Part shown: positions 27,900 to 38,252 of the stretch, piece by piece
How positions within the stretch are numbered: position 1 is the first letter of the stretch
Layout of the letters: every line of letters begins with the position of its first letter
Source: Chloroflexota bacterium
GTDB lineage: Bacteria; Chloroflexota; UBA6077; FW602-bin22; CADDYW01
Reading direction: 5' to 3'
Assembly (NCBI GenBank): GCA_021324795.1
Contig: JAJPIK010000030.1
Span: 62,001 to 126,000 of the forward strand
Length of the DNA: 64,000 nucleotides
Made by a program: the position numbers and the translations under genes
Notes under the pieces: generated by a model
Told to the model about the DNA's origin: nothing
Seen by the model: only the letters and a program-made list of their open reading frames with translations
The model's database searches: none

Positions 27900-29039
27900 A
27901 TGCGACACATTGAGGGAGGCGTTTCCCTCCGTCGCGGTGCTCGACGGCGTGGGCTACGCCATGCCAACGAAGATTCAATCGAGCGCGGAATCGGCTACCC
28001 GATCGAAAGTGAAGGGGACGCTGACGTTGGCGCGGTCGAGGATCTCTTGCAACGACATTGGATTTCTGAAGAGCGTGAGGAAGAAGAAGAGTATGACGTA
28101 GAGCCCGAGGTTGGCGTCGAAGCCACCCAACCGGGCGTGAGCACGCCAGCCGCGATGTACCTCCGGGAGATTAGCCGGGTGCCTTTGTTGAGCGCGGCTG
28201 AAGAAGTCTCGCTCGCCCAAGCAATCGAGCGCGGCAAAGAGGCACTGAGTAAAGTCTCACAGCCGGGACTGTCTCCCGAAGAGCGATCTAAGCTCATGGC
28301 CGAGATCGAGCGCGGTGATTCTGCTCGCCAACGCTTGACCGAGTCGAACCTTCGCTTGGTTGTCAGCGTTGCGAAACGCTACGTTGGACGCGGTGTACCG
28401 CTACTCGACCTCATCCAAGAAGGGAATATCGGCTTGACCCGCGCGGTCGAGAAGTTCGACTGGCGGCGCGGCTTCAAGTTTTCGACCTACGCGACATGGT
28501 GGATCCGTCAGGCAATCACGCGAGCGATTGCCGATCAGGCCAGGACCATTCGGATTCCGGTACACATGGTCGAAACGATCAACAAGCTCATCCAGGTCTC
28601 ACGACGGCTCCAGCAGGAACTCGGGCGCGAGCCTTATCCGGAGGAGATCGGGGGGATCGTCGGGATGCCGGCCGAGCGCATCCGCGAGATTTTCCAGGCC
28701 TCGCAAGTACCGATTTCGCTACAAACCCGCGTCGGTGACGAGGACGAGAGTGACCTTGGTGAGTTTATCGCTGATACGGCGGCGGTTGCACCATCGGATG
28801 CGGTCGCCCACGAGCTGCTGCGTGAACAAATCGACGACGTGCTCGAAGAGCTCACTCAGCGTGAGCGACGGGCTCTACAGCTCCGCTTTGGCCTCGAAGA
28901 CGGTCGGCGCCGAACACTCGAAGAGGTTGGTGCGGATCTCGGGGTGACCCGGGAGCGCGCTCGCCAAATCGAAGCAGAAGCACTGCGTAAGCTCCGGCAC
29001 CCGAAGCTGAGCCGCAAGCTGCGTGACTACCTCGAATAA
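27900..29039 (+). CDS. RNA polymerase primary-type sigma factor (RpoD/SigA family)
   Basis: 379 residues from ATG with GAGGGGG eight bases upstream. Region 1.2 begins at [16 protein letters not shown]. Region 2 has [18 protein letters not shown] and [18 protein letters not shown] (-10 recognition and melting). Region 4 has [15 protein letters not shown] and [20 protein letters not shown] (-35 helix-turn-helix). An acidic stretch ([14 protein letters not shown]) replaces a long region 1.1. This is a group 1 or 2 sigma factor; which one cannot be decided here. The stop codon is in a bidirectional hairpin. Confidence 0.92.
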   Translation: MRHIEGGVSLRRGARRRGLRHANEDSIERGIGYPIESEGDADVGAVEDLLQRHWISEEREEEEEYDVEPEVGVEATQPGVSTPAAMYLREISRVPLLSAAEEVSLAQAIERGKEALSKVSQPGLSPEERSKLMAEIERGDSARQRLTESNLRLVVSVAKRYVGRGVPLLDLIQEGNIGLTRAVEKFDWRRGFKFSTYATWWIRQAITRAIADQARTIRIPVHMVETINKLIQVSRRLQQELGREPYPEEIGGIVGMPAERIREIFQASQVPISLQTRVGDEDESDLGEFIADTAAVAPSDAVAHELLREQIDDVLEELTQRERRALQLRFGLEDGRRRTLEEVGADLGVTRERARQIEAEALRKLRHPKLSRKLRDYLE

Positions 29040-29097
29040 CATCCTAGCCACGACGAACCCCTGGTGTAGCCAGGGGGTTCGTCGTGGCTAGGATGTT
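29038..29097. terminator. Bidirectional hairpin between sigma factor and lipoprotein genes
   Basis: Left arm 29038-29064 and right arm 29070-29097 pair over 27 bases with one bulged base and a 5-base loop. The left arm contains two bases of the sigma factor TAA; the right arm ends in the TAA (minus strand) of the convergent gene. It could terminate both transcripts. Confidence 0.85.
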
Positions 29098-30146
29098 TAT
29101 TTACCCATCGTTGCATAGCCAGTTAACTCGACGTAACCTTCTCCTTGCACCGGCTTCTCCTGCTTGGTTCCCATGACGGTTACCTCACCCTCCCAATAGA
29201 TCTGGCCAGTCGTCTTGCGAGTATCAAGCTCTTGATCTTTGAGCACAGGGACTAGTCGAACGTGTAGACCTTGGTCGGGCAGATCCAGCGTCCAACCACT
29301 CGGGTAGGTAACCTGGGTGTGGGGGCTCGTCCAGGAGCCGGTCGCGACTAACTGGGCAGCGCCGGGTTGCAGCGACTTCGCCGGATTGTCGGGAGGTACG
29401 ATTGTGCCGTATGACGGAGAGATCTGGTCGAGCACGCCGCGCAGGTCGAAGAGCATCAAGTCGGTGCCATCATTCATCTGGAGGCTGACCCAATCCCAGC
29501 CACCGTTGGGCATTACCAAGAAATTGCCCCATTGGCGATCTTTCCAGCTCAGACCAGTCACGTCTTTCGTCACACCGTGGTCGGTCAGCGTTCCCTGCAC
29601 GGCTAACCGCGTCTCGGAATAATAATACGAGTCGCCGACATCGCCGAAGGAGATTAGTCCATTGCCGCCGTGCAAAGCTGGCGGTCGTTCTGGCGTCAAG
29701 CTAAGATTGATCGCGTAGCCGGGCATAGTTGCTTTGAGAAGATCGCTCGCCCCCTTTTGGGTAAGGCTCCAGTCTTGGTCGGTCAGATCTAAGGCACTTG
29801 GCGAAGCGTCACGCGTCCAGGTGCGCTGATCGTAGCTGAACTGCTGGCGTTGATGATCGGTGACCGCGAAGTGGGCGGCATAGAGCACGGGGGCATCCTG
29901 ACGCTTCGCCTGAAAGACAACGAACTCGAAGCCGTAGCGCTCGCCGGTCGCGGCGGTCAGGTGCCCGGTGTAGTACCACCATTCGGTCAGGTCGCCATGT
30001 GGCGCATCGTCGGCTGGCAGTTGAATAGGTCGTGGAGTCGGAGTCGAAGTGGGCGACACGGTCCGTAACGGCTGATGGGGATACGTGGAACATCCTGCCA
30101 ACCAGAGCACCGTCACAAGCATCAGACATGCCTTGAGCTGCTGCAT
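29097..30146 (-). CDS. Lipocalin-like (AttH/CrtC-related) lipoprotein
   Basis: 349 residues from ATG at 30146, whose first base overlaps the last base of the MMPL stop. The N-terminus is a lipoprotein signal (MLVTVLWLAGCS, lipobox LAGC). DDAPHGDLTEWWYYTGHL, YGFEFVVFQ and WKDRQWGNF are typical of AttH/hydroxyneurosporene-dehydrogenase-like lipocalin proteins. It may bind or modify a hydrophobic molecule outside the membrane. Coupling to MMPL suggests it receives a lipid-like substrate from that transporter. Confidence 0.8.
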   Translation of the reverse strand: MQQLKACLMLVTVLWLAGCSTYPHQPLRTVSPTSTPTPRPIQLPADDAPHGDLTEWWYYTGHLTAATGERYGFEFVVFQAKRQDAPVLYAAHFAVTDHQRQQFSYDQRTWTRDASPSALDLTDQDWSLTQKGASDLLKATMPGYAINLSLTPERPPALHGGNGLISFGDVGDSYYYSETRLAVQGTLTDHGVTKDVTGLSWKDRQWGNFLVMPNGGWDWVSLQMNDGTDLMLFDLRGVLDQISPSYGTIVPPDNPAKSLQPGAAQLVATGSWTSPHTQVTYPSGWTLDLPDQGLHVRLVPVLKDQELDTRKTTGQIYWEGEVTVMGTKQEKPVQGEGYVELTGYATMGK

Positions 30147-32383
30147 CACTTGACCGCCACTTCTTTGGGATGAATAGCTGGTCGTCGAGCAAATCCGGGC
30201 GCCCACCAGTTCCAATCACCTAATAGCCGCATGAAAGCAGGTACCAACAGCCCACGCACGATCGTCGCATCAAGAAACACGGCGATCGCCGTTCCGAGAC
30301 CAAGCGCTTTAATCAACACGATGTCTGCCGTGACGAAAGAAAGGCTCACCACTACGACGATCAGGGCCGCGCTAGTAATCACCTGTCCACTGTGAACCAG
30401 TCCCTCACTGATACTCACGAGATTGTCACCAGTGACGTCATAGACCTCTTTCATCCGGCTGAGCAAAAAGACCTCGTAATCCATGCTCAAGCCAAACAGT
30501 AGGCAAAACATAATGATCGGCAGCGTGGCTTCGACAAAGCCGAGCGGTTGAAAGCCCAAGAAATTTGACAGGAAACCGTCCTGAAAGATGACTACCAGCG
30601 CGCCGTAACTGGCGAACAGACTCAAGGAATCCAGGAGGATTGCTTTCAGTGGCAGCACCACTGACCGGAAGAGCAGGAAAAGGCTCACGTAGGTCAAGCT
30701 AATGATCAGCAGTAAGGTCCGCGGAAACTGCTGGTAGAGCTCGCCAACAATGTCGACCTCGGCTCCGGCGCTGCCATCGACGAGGAACGTCAAGCCGGCT
30801 TCGGGGCGATACTCACGAATCGCCCGCACGAGATCTTCGGTCTCCGGAGCAATGGCCGGTGCTCGCGTCGTCACGATCACTGCGGTTTCAGAGCCTCGCG
30901 CCAAATGGCTGATCACCGCCCCGACGTAAGGATCGGCGATCTGGCTCGGGCGACTGTAAAGCAATTCGTATTGGGCAAGATTCAAGCGCGGATCCAGACT
31001 GACGATGCTCTCGACGCTCTTGACGCGGGGGTCCACCTGGAGCGAGCGGACGAAATCGCTTAGCGCGACAAGATTTTGACGGTCGTAGATCGAGCCTTTA
31101 CTCTGGACCGCAACCACGATACTAGAAAGGTCAGTCTCACCAAAGTCGCGCTGAAAGATATCGGCTCCCCGACGCGAAGAGACACTTGTCGGCAGAACTC
31201 GCGCGTCCGGCAGGCTCAAGTGCACAGACAGGAACGGGAGTCCCAAGGCGACAAGCAAGACGAGGAATGGCACCATCAGCCGAATGGAGCGAGGGATAAC
31301 CCAACCGGTAAGTCGCTCCCAGATCTTGTTTCGGCGGTGCCAGCCGGGGCCAACCGGTAGCGCATTAACGCGCTCCCCGAGAATACCGAGCAAGGCCGGC
31401 AGCAGAGTTAGGGCGGCCAGCACCGCAAGCACGACGACGATCGCCCCGGCGATGCCTAATGAGCGCAACATCATGAACTGGAAGGTTAGCAGACCGAGCA
31501 AACCGACAAACACACTGGCCCCAGAAAACGCGACCGCCTTCCCAGCGGTCGCCACCGCGGCCACCACCGCCGCCTCGGTGCCGTGCCGCGGCAGCTCCTC
31601 TCGGAATCGGCTGACAACGAAGAGCGAGTAATCGGTGCCCAGGCCCAGGCCGAGCATCGTGACCATGTTCAGGACGAAGATCGAAAGCTCGGTTACTCGG
31701 CCAATGAGTGCCAGACTGGCCAGCGCAACGACCACTGCAACCCCACCAATGGCGACCGGCCCAGCGGCCGCGACCAGCGAGCCAAACACCAACGCCAAGG
31801 CAAACAAGGCAATCGGGAAGGTGAGAATTTCGGCTCGGCGTAGGTCAGCTTCGCTGACGGTCTCGACGTCAGAGTAGAAGGCAGGTGAGCCGGTCAAGTC
31901 GACGGTCAGGACATCGGACTTGAGATGATCGCGAATCGTCGGAAGCAACCGATGGGCGTCCTCCGGCGCGGCGACGAGGTCGATGGTGTCGTACGCAGTG
32001 TGGTGATTGGCTGCGATTTGCTGCGGGTCTTGAACGAAAGTCGTGATCGTGCCGACACCAGGTAGGCCAGGTAAGCCAGCAATGGCCCTCTGTGCCGCGG
32101 CGAGAAAACGCGGGTCATCCACGGTCAAAGTGTCGCTATGGAAGACAACGATCAGGGTGCTCGCTTGCCACCCCAAGGCATGGTCGAGCAGGTCGCTGGC
32201 GCGTTGCGATTCGAGTGCAGGGTCACCGTAGCCACCAGCTTTCAAGATAGATGGTAAGCCCGGTGCCAGCGGCAGACTTGCCAGCCCAGCCACCGCCCAG
32301 ATCACAACGATCAGCCAGCGTCTTCGATAGACCGATGCCCCGAGGCGCTCAAACATTGCACACGTCTTGGATCCACCTTTCAT
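30146..32383 (-). CDS. MMPL-family (RND superfamily) lipid transporter
   Basis: 745 residues from ATG at 32383; ATG at 32356 is possible. One N-terminal transmembrane helix (WLIVVIWAVAGLASLPLA) is followed by an external domain, a five- to six-helix block with GLGLGTDYSLFVVSRFREEL, then a second half with the same plan and GLSMDYEVFLLSRMKEVYD. These are the MMPL proton-relay motifs. It likely exports lipids or hydrophobic compounds. Operon with the lipocalin-like lipoprotein. Confidence 0.9.
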   Translation of the reverse strand: MKGGSKTCAMFERLGASVYRRRWLIVVIWAVAGLASLPLAPGLPSILKAGGYGDPALESQRASDLLDHALGWQASTLIVVFHSDTLTVDDPRFLAAAQRAIAGLPGLPGVGTITTFVQDPQQIAANHHTAYDTIDLVAAPEDAHRLLPTIRDHLKSDVLTVDLTGSPAFYSDVETVSEADLRRAEILTFPIALFALALVFGSLVAAAGPVAIGGVAVVVALASLALIGRVTELSIFVLNMVTMLGLGLGTDYSLFVVSRFREELPRHGTEAAVVAAVATAGKAVAFSGASVFVGLLGLLTFQFMMLRSLGIAGAIVVVLAVLAALTLLPALLGILGERVNALPVGPGWHRRNKIWERLTGWVIPRSIRLMVPFLVLLVALGLPFLSVHLSLPDARVLPTSVSSRRGADIFQRDFGETDLSSIVVAVQSKGSIYDRQNLVALSDFVRSLQVDPRVKSVESIVSLDPRLNLAQYELLYSRPSQIADPYVGAVISHLARGSETAVIVTTRAPAIAPETEDLVRAIREYRPEAGLTFLVDGSAGAEVDIVGELYQQFPRTLLLIISLTYVSLFLLFRSVVLPLKAILLDSLSLFASYGALVVIFQDGFLSNFLGFQPLGFVEATLPIIMFCLLFGLSMDYEVFLLSRMKEVYDVTGDNLVSISEGLVHSGQVITSAALIVVVVSLSFVTADIVLIKALGLGTAIAVFLDATIVRGLLVPAFMRLLGDWNWWAPGFARRPAIHPKEVAVK

Positions 32384-32617
32384 CAATCAATTGTACGGGA
32401 CTCGCGCAAGGTCCTACCACTATAGCAACGCGCATGGGAATAATGTGGGAAGGAGCGAACAAACGTTCAAAAATCAAGACAGACCAGGCCAGATCTGGTA
32501 AGATATAGGCAGAGTCCAGGCCCAATTGGACAGCCGTGTAGGATGACTGGCAGGGCGGTCGGGCATCGTCGATGCCGGCCGCCGCTTGATGTTTGCGAAC
32601 CGTCAGGGAGATCAACG

Positions 32618-33634
32618 GTGCCACCAAGCAACACGACAACGAGTAATGCGGGTCCGGGAGTCATCGACACCCTATCAAATGGCTTCGATCAAATCAACCG
32701 CATGCTTTGGATTATCGCGCTGCCCATCGCGATGGATTTGTTCCTCTGGCTAGCCCCGCGCGTCTCAGCGAGGCCAGTCATCAATCAGCTCAGTCAATGG
32801 TATGGTGGTCTCACCCAAACCTATGCGTCGGTGGCGAGCGCGGGTGGGAGCGCTGCAACCTTCGATCAGACACAGCAAGCGCTCGCCACGTTCGAGAAGG
32901 CAGCCGGTCAGTTCAATCTCTTGTCCTTGCTCGTCCTCAACGTAGCGGGAGTACCGAGCATCTTGCCGACGGCCTTGGCTAACCGACCAGTCTGGCAGAT
33001 CAACTCGCTTGGAACCCTGATTGTCGCGGCAATCGCTAGCGAACTCGTTGGAAGCCTTATTGGCTGCCTTTATCTTGCGTTGATTGGCCAGCAGGTACGC
33101 GACGGCCGAATCATGCCAGCCAAGCTCGGTAAGCAGATCGGTTTCTTTTGGCTGAGCGTGATTGGCTGCATGCTGCTTTTCGTCGGCCTAACCTTGGCCG
33201 TTTCGTTGCCAGTCGGCCTGGCGCTCGGTCTCGTCCAATTGGTCGCACCGGGGGTGGGCGTAGCTCTCTGGTTGGCCGCCGTCGCGGCGATCCAGATCAT
33301 CGCTATTCTGCTAGTAATTTATCTGTTCTTCCTCGTCGATGCTATCGTCGTCAGCCAGGCTGGCCCAATCCGCGCCGCAGTGAATAGCGCCCGCGTCGTC
33401 GCGAACAATTTCTGGTCGAGCGTTGGCTTCATTATTCTGATCTACGTTATTTCATTAGGGACACAGGTCATTTGGACCAGCCTGAGCCAAAGTCCAGCCG
33501 GAACGCTGGTGGCGATTATTGGCAATGCCTACATCGCCAGCGGGCTAACCGCCGCCAGCATGCTGTACTACCAGTCGCGAGTCGCGAAACTCCCGGCGGC
33601 TCGAGGCGTTGTCGGCCGGGTCACCCAGATTTGA
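32618..33634 (+). CDS. Multi-pass membrane protein of unknown function
   Basis: 338 residues from GTG at 32618, supported by AGGGAGA about eight bases upstream; the frame stays open back to 32543. About six hydrophobic segments are seen (LWIIALPIAMDLFLWLAP first, VGFIILIYVISLGTQVIW late). The early part contains a soluble Gln/Thr-rich segment. No family recognised. It lies 21 bases before gyrB and is probably co-transcribed with it. In 32384-32617 I see only CCAGATCTGG, a palindrome, and no clear promoter. Confidence 0.7.
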   Translation: MPPSNTTTSNAGPGVIDTLSNGFDQINRMLWIIALPIAMDLFLWLAPRVSARPVINQLSQWYGGLTQTYASVASAGGSAATFDQTQQALATFEKAAGQFNLLSLLVLNVAGVPSILPTALANRPVWQINSLGTLIVAAIASELVGSLIGCLYLALIGQQVRDGRIMPAKLGKQIGFFWLSVIGCMLLFVGLTLAVSLPVGLALGLVQLVAPGVGVALWLAAVAAIQIIAILLVIYLFFLVDAIVVSQAGPIRAAVNSARVVANNFWSSVGFIILIYVISLGTQVIWTSLSQSPAGTLVAIIGNAYIASGLTAASMLYYQSRVAKLPAARGVVGRVTQI

Positions 33635-35643
<2,009 letters not shown>

Positions 35644-35648
35644 AATCC

Positions 35649-38240
35649 TCATCGAACCGTTATCGTCGCTGATTGAGTCACTCCACCAAACGTGGCAGTG
35701 ATCGTCGCGGTGCGCGGTACAGAGACGAGGCCCGTAGCGGGCAGGGTGTTGATTTGAAAGCCCACCGTGTTTTGATTGGCGGGGATAGTGACGCTAGCCT
35801 GTACTGTTGCCACGGAAGTATTACTGCTCGCCAAACTCACTGCTGCGCCATTCGGCCCCGCTGGGCCCGATAGAGTGATCGTACCTTGGGTCGCGGTACC
35901 TCCGGCGACGGTTGACGGGTTGATTGTGAGGGACTGTAAGGTCACCGACGGTGCTGGTGGTTGAACTTGCAGGTAGAACCACATCTCGAAATCTCCCCCG
36001 CGGATACCGTTACCGGTGAGCCTCAGTCCGGTGAGACCATTTGCTGCCCGAACTCCGAACGCTTCGCCGTCCAGATATAGATTGGGGTTCGTCTGACCCC
36101 AGATAAAGTTCCCCTTGAGAACAAAGTGGACCAAGAGCGGCGCGGTTTGCTGAAGTCCGGTCAGTATCTTCACCAAGCTATCCCTGAGCCACGCCCCGGT
36201 CGCTTGACTGGGGGTCCAAGCGATCAGTGCACCATCGGCGACGAATTCACCGCTGAGCTTGATCGGTTGGAAGCCAACGATTCCCGGGGCTGCCCAGGAC
36301 TCTCGCTCCGCCGGCGTCGCCGGAAAGGGCAGGTCCAGCGTCACTTCGCCGATCGGCTTACCCCGTATCCCCAATGGATCGACCGGCTGGTCGAGCAAGG
36401 CGTGAATTCCCGAGGCCAGCGCGGACGGTGGGATCGTCGTGTCGTTGGCGAGCGTCTGACTGGGCTGGACCAATTGAACGTCTTTGATCAAAATGGCCGG
36501 TTCGTGCGCCATGGCCTGGCAGAGCTGATTGATCGCGTCCTGGACGTTGTTCACCCCGGCATTGGCCAGGGTAGAACAGCCGGCCGGATTATACGCTACT
36601 TCGCTGGCGACGCTGAGATTGGCGGTGAAGCGAATTTGCGTTGGATTGCGAATCGGGTTCCCAACCGCCGAGGTCAACGTCGCGACAAGCTGTTGGCTGT
36701 TGATCGTCGGATCGAGCTGCCAGGTACAGCTCGCGATGCCATCGGCGTCGGTAGTGGCGACCAGGGTATTGGTTGCCGCGGCGAGACCCGCTGCCGTCGC
36801 GGCAACTTTGCTCGCTCCCGGGGCGACGAACTGCACCGTTGCCCCGGCGACCGGTCGCATCCCGTTAAAGACCCCCACTTGCAAGGGTTGAGGGAGCGGA
36901 TTACCGGGGCGCGCCTCCTGTCCGTCACCGCCAAGGTAAAAGAGATTCACGAGATCAGTGGTTGGAGGGAAAAGCGGTCGGCAGTCGCTCTTGACGGTCC
37001 AGGTCGTCCCGTCGAAGCTCAGCAGGCCAAGCACCGCGTAGTGATGATGGATACCCTGGCGGGGCTGGAAGGTGGGCCCCGACGCGTCTCGCGGCCAATC
37101 GACCCCGCCGATGACATTTGTATCGGCGAGGTGCTCGAGTGTCTGGGTGCGAGCGGGAATCGTCCAGTAATCACCGGTCTGATAATATCCGCCTTCCACA
37201 CTGCCGAACTCGATCTGAATTCCGTCATCGCCCAAGTCGAGGTAACTCCCGGTTGTCACGGTCACCGCGCCCGGCGAGTCCCAACGGCGCACCGTCGGCA
37301 GAGAGCCGAAGCTTGCCATGGTCAGCGGCGTGTTGTTTGGCCACGCTTTGACCGTGAGAACGTTTCCTTGCACTTTATCGAGCTGGACCAGCACGCCGGC
37401 TTCGCCGCGTAGAACGCGCCCCTCGTCGCTCAGATCCACCCACTGATCGGCGGCAAAACTGAAGTAGGAATCCAAGCCCGCCTCGGTGACCGTCAGATCA
37501 TTGCCAGCGATATCGACAAGTCGTGTGACGACGCTGCCGTTGTCGCGCGACCAGACAAAGGTAGCGATGCCGGCCGGACCGGGCTGGCGGATCTCAACGC
37601 GGTAGAGCTGGTTATCAAGCCGACGGTAGCCGCCGGGGTCGGGGACCAAGCATTCGCCCTGGTTCTGTGCGCCCGGCTTTGGCTGCGCTCGGAGCGTGCC
37701 GGTGCTTTGTGCATTCGCCGGCGTCCAACCGGGCCCAAAGTTGGGGCAAGCCAGGTTGGCGTTGATCTCGCCGGCGCGTTCGAGCTTGACCTGCCAGACG
37801 GTCTTTGCTCGCGTCGCGGTGTCCGGGCCACCCAGCGCCACCTCGCGCAACGCTGGCTGCTCTAGAGCGGTCACCTGGCGCAGCCAGACGTCGAGGTAGG
37901 CGACGTAAAGTCCGGCTTGGCTCGGGCGGGGCGCGCCCGGCAGATCTGGCTGGCCAGTGAACGGGACCGTGCTTTCGTTCTCGCAGAGAATCCCATCAAC
38001 GTAGTAGTTGCCAGGGCCGATCTGGATGTCGCCCCCTTGGATTTGCAAAGCAAAGCCAGCCCGGTCAATCGGCGCACCAGACGGCCCGATTTCATCAGAA
38101 ATCGCGGATTCAGCGAGGTGGGCCTGGATCTCGGTCTGCTCGTTCCAGTCGGCGTCGAGCTGGACCCGTCCCTGCTGGAGGCGGACGCTACGATAGTGAT
38201 TGGCTGGCCGAAACGTGAACCTCGAGAAATCGCCCTTCAT
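35649..38240 (-). CDS. eCIS DUF6519 protein with C-terminal Ig-like domain
   Basis: 863 residues from ATG at 38240. It opens MKGDFSRFTF and RLQQGRVQLDADWNEQTEI, the DUF6519 signature found in phage-tail-like and injection-system loci. A middle Ig-like stretch (LVATTDADGIASCTWQLDP) and a C-terminal Ig-like domain (about 765-863, LQSLTINPSTVAGGTATQG to the end) suggest a surface-exposed baseplate, fibre or receptor-binding role. Last gene of the operon, directly behind the gpI-like gene. Function is inferred from position. Confidence 0.7.
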   Translation of the reverse strand: MKGDFSRFTFRPANHYRSVRLQQGRVQLDADWNEQTEIQAHLAESAISDEIGPSGAPIDRAGFALQIQGGDIQIGPGNYYVDGILCENESTVPFTGQPDLPGAPRPSQAGLYVAYLDVWLRQVTALEQPALREVALGGPDTATRAKTVWQVKLERAGEINANLACPNFGPGWTPANAQSTGTLRAQPKPGAQNQGECLVPDPGGYRRLDNQLYRVEIRQPGPAGIATFVWSRDNGSVVTRLVDIAGNDLTVTEAGLDSYFSFAADQWVDLSDEGRVLRGEAGVLVQLDKVQGNVLTVKAWPNNTPLTMASFGSLPTVRRWDSPGAVTVTTGSYLDLGDDGIQIEFGSVEGGYYQTGDYWTIPARTQTLEHLADTNVIGGVDWPRDASGPTFQPRQGIHHHYAVLGLLSFDGTTWTVKSDCRPLFPPTTDLVNLFYLGGDGQEARPGNPLPQPLQVGVFNGMRPVAGATVQFVAPGASKVAATAAGLAAATNTLVATTDADGIASCTWQLDPTINSQQLVATLTSAVGNPIRNPTQIRFTANLSVASEVAYNPAGCSTLANAGVNNVQDAINQLCQAMAHEPAILIKDVQLVQPSQTLANDTTIPPSALASGIHALLDQPVDPLGIRGKPIGEVTLDLPFPATPAERESWAAPGIVGFQPIKLSGEFVADGALIAWTPSQATGAWLRDSLVKILTGLQQTAPLLVHFVLKGNFIWGQTNPNLYLDGEAFGVRAANGLTGLRLTGNGIRGGDFEMWFYLQVQPPAPSVTLQSLTINPSTVAGGTATQGTITLSGPAGPNGAAVSLASSNTSVATVQASVTIPANQNTVGFQINTLPATGLVSVPRTATITATFGGVTQSATITVR

Positions 38241-38252
38241 CATTCCCTCGCA

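Noticed and set aside
36126-37412. Long open frame on the plus strand opposite the DUF6519 gene
   Set aside because: It is antisense to a recognised protein, is rich in Arg/Gly/Asp with no domain, and has no ribosome site; a high-GC shadow frame.
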